The translations under genes were made by a program, and so were the position numbers. Of a stretch of DNA of 64,000 nt, positions 7,751-16,067 are shown piece by piece. Every line of letters begins with the position of its first letter. The stretch's first letter is position 1. The notes below the pieces were generated by a model, which worked only from the letters and a program-made list of their open reading frames with translations, had not been told where the DNA came from and made no database searches. The stretch lies in the NCBI GenBank assembly GCA_034926605.1, contig JAYFQV010000004.1, positions 141,145 to 205,144 of the forward strand, written 5' to 3'. The stretch comes from CALXXL01 sp034926605. Its GTDB lineage: Bacteria > Verrucomicrobiota > Lentisphaeria > Victivallales > Victivallaceae.

Positions 7751-9310
7751 ATGAGTATGTTTATGGTTTATGTCGGCGCGGGAGCCGCCGTCGTCGGAGT
7801 CGCGGCCGGCGCGGTTTGTGCCGCGCTGGTTCAGGGGTCGCGTCGAAAGTCGGCCGGACGTTATGCCGAGCAGATCAAGCAGGACGCCCGCAAGGAAGCC
7901 GAGCACATCCAGCGCGAGGCGAAAGTGGCCGCCAAGGACGAAATACTGCGGATGCGCGAAGAATTCGAAGACGAAATCCGTGAACGCCGCAAGGAACAGC
8001 AGAACAACGAAAAGCGGCTGACCCAGAAGGAAGAGGCGATAGAGCGCAAGAACGACACGGTTGAAACCAAGATCAAGCAGCTGGAAAAGCAGGATCAGGA
8101 CAACGCCGCCATCCGCGAACGCCTGTCCACCCGCGAACAGGAGCTGCAGCGCAAGATATCCGAGCAGATCGATCAACTGGAGCGCGTGGCCCAGCTCTCG
8201 CGCGACGACGCGCGCAGCATGCTGCTTGAAAAACTGAAGAACGAAGTCACCAACGAGTCCGGCCTGCTGGTCCGCGATATTCTCGAAGAGTCCAAGCAGC
8301 GGGCCGAGCGCGAGTCGCGCCGCATCCTTACCTACGCGATCCAGCGTTACGCCTCGGACTGCACCTATGAGCGCACCACCGCCACCATACCGCTGCCGAA
8401 CGACGAGATGAAAGGCCGCATCATCGGCCGCGAAGGCCGCAACATCCGCGCGCTTGAAGCCGCCACCGGCGTCAACATCCTGATCGACGATACGCCGGAA
8501 GCCGTGGTCATCTCCTGTTTCGATCCCATCCGCAAAGAGGTCGCCCGCCAGTTGATCGAACGGCTGATTTCCGACGGCCGCATCCATCCCACCCGCATCG
8601 AAGAGCTGGTCAAGAAAATCACCAAGGAAGTCGAGGACGATGCTTTTTCCGCCGGCGAAGCCGCGGTGCTGGAAACCGGCATCCAGGGCGCTTCCCCGCA
8701 GGTCATCAAACTGCTCGGCCGCCTCAAATACCGTTACAGCTTCTCCCAGAACGTGCTGAAGCACTCGCTGGAGACCGCTTATTTCATGGGCATCATCGCG
8801 GCCGAGCTGGGGCTGGACGAGCAAAAAGCCAAACGCATCGGCCTTTTCCACGATATCGGCAAGGCGGTCGACCACGAGGTGGAAGGATCGCACGCTCAGA
8901 TCGGCGCCGACCTGCTGCGCAAGTTTAATGAACCCAAGGACGTTATCCAGGCGGTGGCCGCCCACCATGCGGAGGTGGAACCCGTCTCGGTCTACGACAT
9001 TCTGATCAATGCCTGCGACACGCTGAGCGCCTCGCGCCCCGGCGCCCGCAGCGAAACCACCGAACTCTACCTGCGCCGGCTCGAACAGCTCGAAGCCATC
9101 GCGCACGATTTCCCGGGCGTGGAGAGCTGCTATGCGCTTCAGGCCGGGCGCGAGGTGCGCGTGGTAGTACTGCCGGAAAGGGTCTCCGAGGGCGAAGCCC
9201 AGATGCTGGCCAAGGACATCTGCCAGCGCATCGAAAAGGAGATGAACTATCCGGGGCAGATCAAGATCACCATCATCCGCGAAACCCGTTCGGTGGAGTA
9301 CGCAAAGTAG
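7751..9310 (+). CDS. rny: Ribonuclease Y
   Basis: Membrane-anchored endoribonuclease that starts mRNA decay. Order of parts: a transmembrane anchor at about 4-27, a long charged coiled coil rich in Lys/Glu/Arg to about 190, a KH domain with GRIIGREGRNIRALE at about 220, and an HD domain with HDIGKAVDHE at about 367-376. Length 519 is normal. An AAGGA site lies 9 bases upstream of the ATG. The opposite strand carries a 765-codon open frame here that is only a shadow of the high GC content. Confidence 0.95.
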   Translation: MSMFMVYVGAGAAVVGVAAGAVCAALVQGSRRKSAGRYAEQIKQDARKEAEHIQREAKVAAKDEILRMREEFEDEIRERRKEQQNNEKRLTQKEEAIERKNDTVETKIKQLEKQDQDNAAIRERLSTREQELQRKISEQIDQLERVAQLSRDDARSMLLEKLKNEVTNESGLLVRDILEESKQRAERESRRILTYAIQRYASDCTYERTTATIPLPNDEMKGRIIGREGRNIRALEAATGVNILIDDTPEAVVISCFDPIRKEVARQLIERLISDGRIHPTRIEELVKKITKEVEDDAFSAGEAAVLETGIQGASPQVIKLLGRLKYRYSFSQNVLKHSLETAYFMGIIAAELGLDEQKAKRIGLFHDIGKAVDHEVEGSHAQIGADLLRKFNEPKDVIQAVAAHHAEVEPVSVYDILINACDTLSASRPGARSETTELYLRRLEQLEAIAHDFPGVESCYALQAGREVRVVVLPERVSEGEAQMLAKDICQRIEKEMNYPGQIKITIIRETRSVEYAK

Positions 9311-9322
9311 GCGGCGAACACC

Positions 9323-10447
9323 ATGAAAAAGATGGAAAGCCGGGTAAGGCTGGAAATAGACCTCGAAAAACTGCGCTCGAACTTCCTGGCGATCTCGGAG
9401 CATGTGGCTCCGGCCGGAGTGGTGGCGGTACTCAAAGCCAATGCCTACGGCTTGGGCGTGAGGCCGATAGCGCAGCTGCTGGCCGGATGCGGCGCCGCCG
9501 GATTCGGAGTGGCGGAGGTAAACGAAGCGCTGGAACTGGCGGACTTCGGCCTGCCGATACGGGTGCTGGGCAACCTGCTGCCGGCGGAAGTTCCGCCGGC
9601 GGTGGAAGCCGACATCATCTGCCCGGTTTGCGACTATGAAAGCGCCGACCGGCTTGAAGCGGAAGGCGCCAAGCAATCCAAAAAGGTACGGGTCCAGGTG
9701 GCGGTGGATACCGGAATGGGGAGGCTCGGATTTCTTGCCGAAGACGCTTTCGAAGCGGTAAAAAGCCTCGCCGCCCGCCCGCATCTCGAACTATTCGGCA
9801 TCTACTGCCACTGTCCGGTGGCATACGCCAAATTCGATCCGTTTACCGACGGTCAGATTGTCCGGTTCAAGAAGCTGCTCTCCCTGCTCGGAGACGCCGG
9901 CTTCCATTTTGCCGAGATACATATGGCCGCCAGCGACGCGATCAATCACTTCCCTGAAGCCTCTCGCCTGCCGTTCAACCGCGTGCGAGCCGGCATCAAT
10001 CTGTACGGCTACTGTGACAACACCGTGGCCCACGCGATGCAACTCGAAGGCGTGGTAACGCTGAAAACCCGCATCGCACAGGTGCGGGAACTGCCGGCCG
10101 GAGCCACGCTGGGCTACGGCCGCACCTACAAACTGCGCAAGGCCACCCGGGTGGGAACCATAGCCGCCGGTTATGCCGACGGCCTCCCGCTGGCGCTTTC
10201 AAACCGCGGTTATGTGCTGGTGCACGGCAGCTACTGCCCGGTGCTCGGCAGGCTGTCGATGGATTACACCACCATCTGCCTCGACCATGTGCCCGAGGCA
10301 AAATGCGGAGATGAAGTCATCTGCATCGGCAGCCAGGACGGAGCCTCGATCTCAATTGAGGAGTGGGCGCAACTCAAAGGCACCCACGCATATGAACTGC
10401 TGTGCTCGATCGGTACCCGGGTCGAGCGCGTCTACACGGGAGCATGA
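9323..10447 (+). CDS. alr: Alanine racemase
   Basis: PLP enzyme making D-alanine for peptidoglycan. The PLP lysine is K38 in AVLKANAYGLG. The fold's second catalytic Tyr lies in the LGYGRTYKL segment at about 268-276, followed by VGTIAAGYADGLP and the LGRLSMDYTTICLD substrate loop. Length 374 is typical. It starts 12 bases after rny. The stop overlaps the next ATG (ATGA at 10444-10447), linking it to the aldehyde dehydrogenase. Confidence 0.94.
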   Translation: MKKMESRVRLEIDLEKLRSNFLAISEHVAPAGVVAVLKANAYGLGVRPIAQLLAGCGAAGFGVAEVNEALELADFGLPIRVLGNLLPAEVPPAVEADIICPVCDYESADRLEAEGAKQSKKVRVQVAVDTGMGRLGFLAEDAFEAVKSLAARPHLELFGIYCHCPVAYAKFDPFTDGQIVRFKKLLSLLGDAGFHFAEIHMAASDAINHFPEASRLPFNRVRAGINLYGYCDNTVAHAMQLEGVVTLKTRIAQVRELPAGATLGYGRTYKLRKATRVGTIAAGYADGLPLALSNRGYVLVHGSYCPVLGRLSMDYTTICLDHVPEAKCGDEVICIGSQDGASISIEEWAQLKGTHAYELLCSIGTRVERVYTGA

Positions 10448-11817
10448 AAATGGAAACCGCCGGATTCAATGAACAACTGTCGGCCCTGCGCGCCTTCCAA
10501 AGAGGCGGCGGGCTGCGCACTGCGGCGCAGCGCCGGGAACTGCTGTTAAAACTGCGCGACATCATGAAGGCCGAGCATGAGAAATTGCTGGCCGCGCTGT
10601 GGAACGACCTCCACAAATCCGAGTCCGAAGCGGTGATCTGCGAACTTGCGCTGCTCTCCCAGGTTATGAGGCGGACGCTGCGCAACCTGCGCGCCTGGAC
10701 CCGGCCCGTCCACCGCAATCCCGGCATCTTCAACTTCCCGGCCTCGGCGTTGCTCTACCCGGAACCATACGGCGTGGCGCTGATAGGAGGAACCTGGAAT
10801 TACCCGTTGCTGCTGTCACTGGAACCGCTTATCGCGGCGATCGCGGCCGGCAACGCGGCGGTTTTGCGCATATCGGACACCGTTCCGAGCAGTGCGCGAA
10901 TGCTGCGCAAGATCGTCGCGGCACTGGACTCGCCCGGGGTGATAACCACCGAGTTGGACTGGAGCGAAGTGCTGGCGGAGAAGTACGATTTCATTTTTTA
11001 CACCGGCAATCCGCGCATGGGGCGCGCCGTAATGCTCAAGGCGGCCGAATCCCTGACTCCGCTGGTGCTGGAGCTGGGGGGCAAGAGCCCCTGCGTGGTG
11101 GCCAAGGACGCCGACATCGCTTCCGCCGCACGCCGCATCGTATGGGGCAAGTTCCTTAACGCCGGACAGACCTGCGTAGCCCCCGACTACCTGTGGGTGC
11201 ACCGGGACATAAAAGACAGACTGATGCGCGAAATCCGCTCCGTCATCAAAGCGTTTTACGGCGAAGTCCCGCAGGAAAGCCCGGACTACGGGAGAATCGT
11301 CAACGATTTTCACTTCAAACGGCTGCTGTCGCTGCTGGCCGACGGACGGCTGATATGCGGCGGAGAGACCGATTCTCTGGAACGCTATATCGCGCCGACC
11401 GTGGTGGATATGGTCAACTTCGACATGCCGGTAATGCAACAGGAGATATTCGGGCCGATACTGCCGGTACTCGAGTTCGAGTCCGACGACGAGGTCATAC
11501 AGCAAATCGCCAACCGGCCCAAACCGCTGGCGCTCTATCTGTTCAGCCGCGACCGCAAACTATGGCGACGCTTCGCCTCCGAAACCAGTTCCGGCGGCAT
11601 GGCGATAAACGTCACGGTGATGCAGCTTGCCGCGCCGGGACTGCCCTTCGGCGGCGTGGGAGAAAGCGGCATGGGGGCATATCACGGGCGCGCCGGATTC
11701 GACGCGTTCACCCATTATAAATCCATTCTGGTCAAACGCTGGAAATACGACTGGCCGCTTACCCTGCCGCCGTTCACGAGCTGGAAAAAAGCATTGCTGA
11801 AATATATAGGTAAGTAA
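10444..11817 (+). CDS. Aldehyde dehydrogenase, ALDH3-like
   Basis: NAD(P)-dependent oxidation of an aldehyde to a carboxylate. Catalytic parts are visible: PEPYGVALIGGTWNYP Rossmann entry, ELGGKSPCVV with the general-base Glu at about 210, and the nucleophile C244 in NAGQTC. The short length of 457 and the C-terminal TLPPFTSWKK segment resemble class 3 fatty or aromatic aldehyde dehydrogenases. The ATG chosen overlaps the alr stop; an in-frame upstream start at 10402 lies inside alr and is unlikely. The physiological substrate is unknown; membrane lipid aldehydes are one option given the downstream cls. Confidence 0.88.
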   Translation: MKMETAGFNEQLSALRAFQRGGGLRTAAQRRELLLKLRDIMKAEHEKLLAALWNDLHKSESEAVICELALLSQVMRRTLRNLRAWTRPVHRNPGIFNFPASALLYPEPYGVALIGGTWNYPLLLSLEPLIAAIAAGNAAVLRISDTVPSSARMLRKIVAALDSPGVITTELDWSEVLAEKYDFIFYTGNPRMGRAVMLKAAESLTPLVLELGGKSPCVVAKDADIASAARRIVWGKFLNAGQTCVAPDYLWVHRDIKDRLMREIRSVIKAFYGEVPQESPDYGRIVNDFHFKRLLSLLADGRLICGGETDSLERYIAPTVVDMVNFDMPVMQQEIFGPILPVLEFESDDEVIQQIANRPKPLALYLFSRDRKLWRRFASETSSGGMAINVTVMQLAAPGLPFGGVGESGMGAYHGRAGFDAFTHYKSILVKRWKYDWPLTLPPFTSWKKALLKYIGK

Positions 11818-11819
11818 AT

Positions 11820-12431
11820 ATGAAGCGCGCGATACTCATCGGCGGCGGTTCCTGCTCCGGTAAAACCAGTTTCGCGCGTTACCTGGCCGGCACACTGCCG
11901 CGCGCGGTGCTGCTGGCCACCGATGATTATTACCTTGACCGCAGCACGCTTACCCGTGCCGAGATTGTAGCCTATAATTTCGACCGCCCGGACGCCATCG
12001 ACTCCGACGGTCTGAGCGACGACGTAAGATCTCTGCTGGCCGGCCGTGCGGTGCCGCGCCGCGTTTACGACTTCTCGCAGCATAAGAGCGGCATCGACGG
12101 CGAGCGCACCGCCGACTTCGATTTTCTGGTTATAGAGGGCCTGTTCGCACTGAAGTTCGCACCGCTGCGCGAACAGGCGTTCGCCAGATTCTTCGTAGCG
12201 GCATCGGACGCGGCCAGGCTTGAACGCCGTGTGGAACGCGATGTGGCCGAGCGCGGCCGCAACGCCGACGATGTAAGGCGTCAGTTTGCCGACCAGGTGC
12301 GGCCCATGCACGAAGCATACGTGGAGCCGACCCGCACCTACGCCGATTACGTCATAAGCAACGAAGGATCCGGACGCATCATGCACTTTCGCGCCGCCGC
12401 CTCATGGCTGGCCGACAAACTCGGGAGGTAA
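11820..12431 (+). CDS. udk: Uridine kinase
   Basis: Phosphorylates uridine/cytidine in pyrimidine salvage. P-loop GGGSCSGKTS at about 8-17, DDYYLD at about 40-45, NFDRPDAID at about 57-65 (nucleoside-binding region), IEGLFAL, and the lid with ERDVAERGRN and VRPMHEAYVEPTR. Length 203 matches the family. Starts 3 bases after the ALDH stop and is followed 4 bases later by cls. Membership of the wider phosphoribulokinase/uridine kinase family is certain; uridine specificity is likely. Confidence 0.88.
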   Translation: MKRAILIGGGSCSGKTSFARYLAGTLPRAVLLATDDYYLDRSTLTRAEIVAYNFDRPDAIDSDGLSDDVRSLLAGRAVPRRVYDFSQHKSGIDGERTADFDFLVIEGLFALKFAPLREQAFARFFVAASDAARLERRVERDVAERGRNADDVRRQFADQVRPMHEAYVEPTRTYADYVISNEGSGRIMHFRAAASWLADKLGR

Positions 12432-12434
12432 ACC

Positions 12435-13910
12435 ATGAATACGATCTACTTAATCACCGGTGTTCTTGTGGCTCTGCTGCACGTGGCGATAATGCTTCAC
12501 ATCGTCTATACCAAGCACGAGTCCAGCGACGAAGCCACCATGTGGCTGCTGTTGGTGGCCGTGATGCCGGGCCTGGGAATACTGCTTTACCTGTTTTTCG
12601 GCGTCACCAATCTGCACGGGATAAACGACCGGATCCGCGACATATCCATCGCCGAACAGGCCCGCGGTCACAACATACCGGAGGCGGAAGCGCAATGGCG
12701 CAGTCTTTCCGCATACATGCCACCGCCGGATGAGGTCAATCACCCGGTAAATTCCACCTTGGATCGGATTTTCCCCGCCCGTCCCGCGCTTGGCGGCAAC
12801 AAACTCGAACTGCTCTGCGACGGCGTGCAGGCCTATCCGCGTATGCTGGCGGACATAAAAAAGGCAAAGAAGAGCATCCGCCTCGAGTCATTCATCATAA
12901 ACAGCGACAAGGCCGGTACGGCTTTCCTCGAAGCTCTGATGAAGAAGGCCGACGAAGGCGTGGACGTCAAGGTGCTGTTCGACAGTTTCGGCAGCTTTTT
13001 TTCCATTTTCTCGCACCTGTTCCGGCGGCTGATGCGCCATCGCCACCCCCATTTCGCCATGATCGGATTCTCCCCGATCAACCTGCTGACCCCGTGGAAA
13101 TTCCAGTTGCGCAACCACCGCAAGCTGCTGATAGTGGACGGCAAGGTGGCCTATTGCGGCGGCATCAACATCTCCGACGAAAACCGCCGCTACCGCAAGG
13201 TTCCCCGCACAAAATACATCCATGACCTCCATTGCCGCATCGAAGGCCCCGCCGCCGCGATAGCCACCCGCAGCTTTCTGCGGGACTGGGCCTATACCCG
13301 CCGCCGTCACCGTGCGGACGCCGCGGTAACCGGAGACTATCCCCCGATGGACAGTCACGGCAACAACGTCGTGCGACTGATCGACAGCGGCCCGGGGGAG
13401 AACTATCGCGGCAGTGAGCGGATGTTCTTCGCCGCCGCCGCCCTTGCGCAAAAGTCGCTTTACATAATAACGCCGTATTTTGTCCCGGGCAACGCTTTCG
13501 CGCAGGCGCTAATCCTGGCGGCCGCCCGCGGGGTGGACGTGCGCGTGGTCGTTCCGGCCAGGAACAACCACAAGTTCGTTGACTGGGCCAGCCGCAGTTT
13601 CTACGCCACGCTGCTTTCCGGCGGCGTGCGAATCTTCGTCCGCAACGGCTTCTTTTCCCATACCAAGGCACTGCTGGTGGACAATTCGTGGGGATTCATG
13701 GGGTCCAGCAACTGCGACAACCGCAGCTTCCGGCTGAACTTCGAGCTTGACTTCTGTTTTGAAGGCGGCGACTTCATCGCGCAGATCGCCTGTCAGTTCG
13801 CCAGCGAATTTGCCGAGAGCACCGAACTGCAGTTTGCCGACGAACTGAAAAAACATCCGTTGCGCACCTTCAGGGATGATCTTTTCGCATTGCTGGCACC
13901 GATCCTGTAA
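12435..13910 (+). CDS. cls: Cardiolipin synthase, PLD family
   Basis: Membrane enzyme that joins phosphatidylglycerol molecules into cardiolipin. Two N-terminal membrane helices are seen (about 4-26 and 37-56, the PLDc_N region). Two catalytic HKD motifs follow: H228-x-K230-x4-D235 in HRKLLIVDG and H409-x-K411-x4-D416 in HTKALLVDN. Length 491 is typical. It ends the alr-ALDH-udk-cls run; a short hairpin follows the stop. Confidence 0.93.
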   Translation: MNTIYLITGVLVALLHVAIMLHIVYTKHESSDEATMWLLLVAVMPGLGILLYLFFGVTNLHGINDRIRDISIAEQARGHNIPEAEAQWRSLSAYMPPPDEVNHPVNSTLDRIFPARPALGGNKLELLCDGVQAYPRMLADIKKAKKSIRLESFIINSDKAGTAFLEALMKKADEGVDVKVLFDSFGSFFSIFSHLFRRLMRHRHPHFAMIGFSPINLLTPWKFQLRNHRKLLIVDGKVAYCGGINISDENRRYRKVPRTKYIHDLHCRIEGPAAAIATRSFLRDWAYTRRRHRADAAVTGDYPPMDSHGNNVVRLIDSGPGENYRGSERMFFAAAALAQKSLYIITPYFVPGNAFAQALILAAARGVDVRVVVPARNNHKFVDWASRSFYATLLSGGVRIFVRNGFFSHTKALLVDNSWGFMGSSNCDNRSFRLNFELDFCFEGGDFIAQIACQFASEFAESTELQFADELKKHPLRTFRDDLFALLAPIL

Positions 13911-13930
13911 TCCTTTGCATATGTACCGCA

Positions 13931-13955
13931 TTCAGCCGGAGGCTGAAATTATTTC
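13931..13955 (+). terminator. Weak terminator after cls
   Basis: TTCAGCC (13931-13937) and GGCTGAA (13941-13947) form a seven-pair stem with a three-base loop, followed by a T-rich but interrupted tract. It is placed where cls should end. A promoter-like TATAAA at 13996 then serves the next gene. Confidence 0.45.
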
Positions 13956-14073
13956 ATAAAAATGTAATATATATTTGCATTGCTGCAAATGACACTATAA
14001 ATTATTCGAATCCGGCCAACGACGCCGCATCGCCATACGGGATCGAACCGGCAAAACACCAAGGGAGAACACC

Positions 14074-15999
14074 ATGAAACTTCTGTCCATGCTGCTGGCG
14101 GCATTGGCCGCCGGTGTGCTGAACGCCGCCGAACTTGCCGACTGGAAACTCGCCGGGCCGCTGCCCGACGCCACCGAAACCGAGCAGACCGCCGCCAACT
14201 TGCGCGCTGAAAAATTCATCGCCGGAGACCTTGGTGAAACACAGGATTATTCCACCCCGGAGTTTCCCGGCAAAATCTTTTTCCATGAATTATGGTCCGG
14301 GCAAGACCTCAATAACACAATGGCGCTGGCCGCCACCGTCATAAAGATCGAGAAACCCGGATATTACCGCATGGCGGTCGCCCACGACTGCAGCATGGAT
14401 ATATTCGTAAACGGCAAGAAAATTTATTCCAAGGACGGCTGGCAGGAGGCCACTCCGTTCTTCGCCGAGCTGAAAAGCGGAGACAATCTGCTGGTGCTTA
14501 AGAATATGCACCATGAAAGCTGGTGGGGTGTCCGCATATATCTGGAAGCCGGACCGTTCACCCAGGATGAAGTAGACAGCCAGCTGGCGGCGCTGGAGTT
14601 CGCCAAGGATTATGCCGAGTTCTCAAACCTGCGCCCTCTCATCGACAGCAATTCCATAATACAGACCGGAGATTTCGGCAAATTCGAATGGAATGGCACC
14701 ACCGCACTCAAACTCGAACTAACTCCGATTTGGCTGGATGCCGATTTCAACCCGGTCAAAAAAGCGGAGCAACCCGGCCTTTATTACCTGAAGCTTGAAG
14801 GCACCGTCAACGGCAAAGTCCATTATCGGCGGTACTTCCCCTTCTACGCGGTCCCGGAAAATTGGCTGGAATCGCCTGAAATGAAAGATCGTTTGGCCGA
14901 CTTTGTGCAAGATCCGTGGGCCCCTTGGAAAGTCTACGACTATCCCGGCATACTTGACAACCTTTACGCAAAAAGAACGCCGGAATATTTCGATGTTTCG
15001 AAAAAACTGCTGGCGCAGCGCGCGGGTCATATGATCAGGAAACCGGCGCCGCCGCAGAAGCTGGCAGTTCCGGCCACCACGCTGCGGTTCGGCACCGAAG
15101 CCGAAGCGGGAGTTCCGGCCGGCACCGCCGATAAGCTTGATGCCATCATGTCGGAATGGTATAAGGAAACCGGCGAACCGTTCCACACCATATTCGCTAA
15201 AAACGGCGTGATCTTCTACAGCAAGTCCTACGGCAAGGCCGACGCGAGCCGGGTTTGCAGGCTTGCCTCCATTTCCAAATTCATGACCGCGGTACTGTAT
15301 GCCAGGTTCGTCGACCAAGGCATCCTAGACATTGATCAGCCGATGTCAAATGTCCTGCCGTCGCTGACGATGCTGACTCCGCGCAGTTGTTTTACCCATA
15401 TGTGCGGCATGGAAGGTCACTACGGATTCGGCGGTCTGGGCAACGTCTGGCTCGACGAGGCCATCGCCCCCACTCTCAACCCCGAAAATATCGGCGTGAC
15501 CCACTCGTACAACGGCAACGGCTACAATCTTCTCGGTCTCCAGATGATGGTCGCCGCCGGCACCCCCATCGATGAACTGTACCGGGAAAACTACTACACA
15601 CCGCTAGGCATCACCGACATGACCGGATGCGATCAGGGCGGCGGATATAGAGCCAGCACCGACGACCTCGCAATATTTGCTCAGCTGATGCTGAACAAGG
15701 GCAGTTACGGTGACTGGAAATTCTTCAGCGAAGACACCTACCGCAAAATGCTGCCGGTCGAGCTGAAGGATTATTTCCCGAAGACAAAGGAAAAGCGCCA
15801 ATGGGGCATGGGACTGACCTATTATGGCCCGAAGGTTGACGGCATGGAACGGGTTCTCGGCCACGGTTCCGCCACCGGATGTCTGTTCCTGTTCAATCCC
15901 GACGCTCAGGCATTCATAGTCCAGGCCCGCGCGAAACGCGGCGACAAGTATCAGGAATATTCGGATAAAGTCGTCAAATTACTGGCTGAATTGAAATAG
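14074..15999 (+). CDS. Exported serine beta-lactamase-fold protein, copy 1
   Basis: A 641-residue protein with a signal peptide (MKLLSMLLAALAAGVLNAAE). Residues about 20-340 form a beta-rich N-terminal region with a carbohydrate-binding/PA14-like look (YYRMAVAHD, DIFVNGKKIY). The C-terminal part is a class C beta-lactamase-fold hydrolase. The SxxK nucleophile is S399 and K402. The YxN motif is altered to Y479-N-G, and the third motif is H597-G-S instead of KTG. Such proteins are usually esterases or D-amino-acid peptidases, not resistance enzymes. It is a tandem paralogue of the next gene. Start ATG follows GGGAG by 7 bases. Confidence 0.85.
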   Translation: MKLLSMLLAALAAGVLNAAELADWKLAGPLPDATETEQTAANLRAEKFIAGDLGETQDYSTPEFPGKIFFHELWSGQDLNNTMALAATVIKIEKPGYYRMAVAHDCSMDIFVNGKKIYSKDGWQEATPFFAELKSGDNLLVLKNMHHESWWGVRIYLEAGPFTQDEVDSQLAALEFAKDYAEFSNLRPLIDSNSIIQTGDFGKFEWNGTTALKLELTPIWLDADFNPVKKAEQPGLYYLKLEGTVNGKVHYRRYFPFYAVPENWLESPEMKDRLADFVQDPWAPWKVYDYPGILDNLYAKRTPEYFDVSKKLLAQRAGHMIRKPAPPQKLAVPATTLRFGTEAEAGVPAGTADKLDAIMSEWYKETGEPFHTIFAKNGVIFYSKSYGKADASRVCRLASISKFMTAVLYARFVDQGILDIDQPMSNVLPSLTMLTPRSCFTHMCGMEGHYGFGGLGNVWLDEAIAPTLNPENIGVTHSYNGNGYNLLGLQMMVAAGTPIDELYRENYYTPLGITDMTGCDQGGGYRASTDDLAIFAQLMLNKGSYGDWKFFSEDTYRKMLPVELKDYFPKTKEKRQWGMGLTYYGPKVDGMERVLGHGSATGCLFLFNPDAQAFIVQARAKRGDKYQEYSDKVVKLLAELK

Positions 16000-16005
16000 T
16001 TCTCT

Positions 16006-16048
16006 GCAAAATCCGGCTGGCGATATATCGCCATCCGGATTTTGCTTT
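16006..16048 (+). terminator. Terminator between the tandem hydrolase genes
   Basis: GCAAAATCCGG (16006-16016) pairs with CCGGATTTTGC (16035-16045), with an inner palindrome TGGCGATATATCGCCA extending the hairpin. A few T residues follow. This implies the two hydrolase genes are at least partly separate transcripts. Confidence 0.75.
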
Positions 16049-16067
16049 AAATTTTAGGAGATGCAAA

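Noticed and set aside
7487..9784. 765-codon minus-strand open frame opposite rny
   Set aside because: RNase Y on the plus strand has clear KH and HD motifs; the antisense frame is low-complexity and comes from third-position GC bias.
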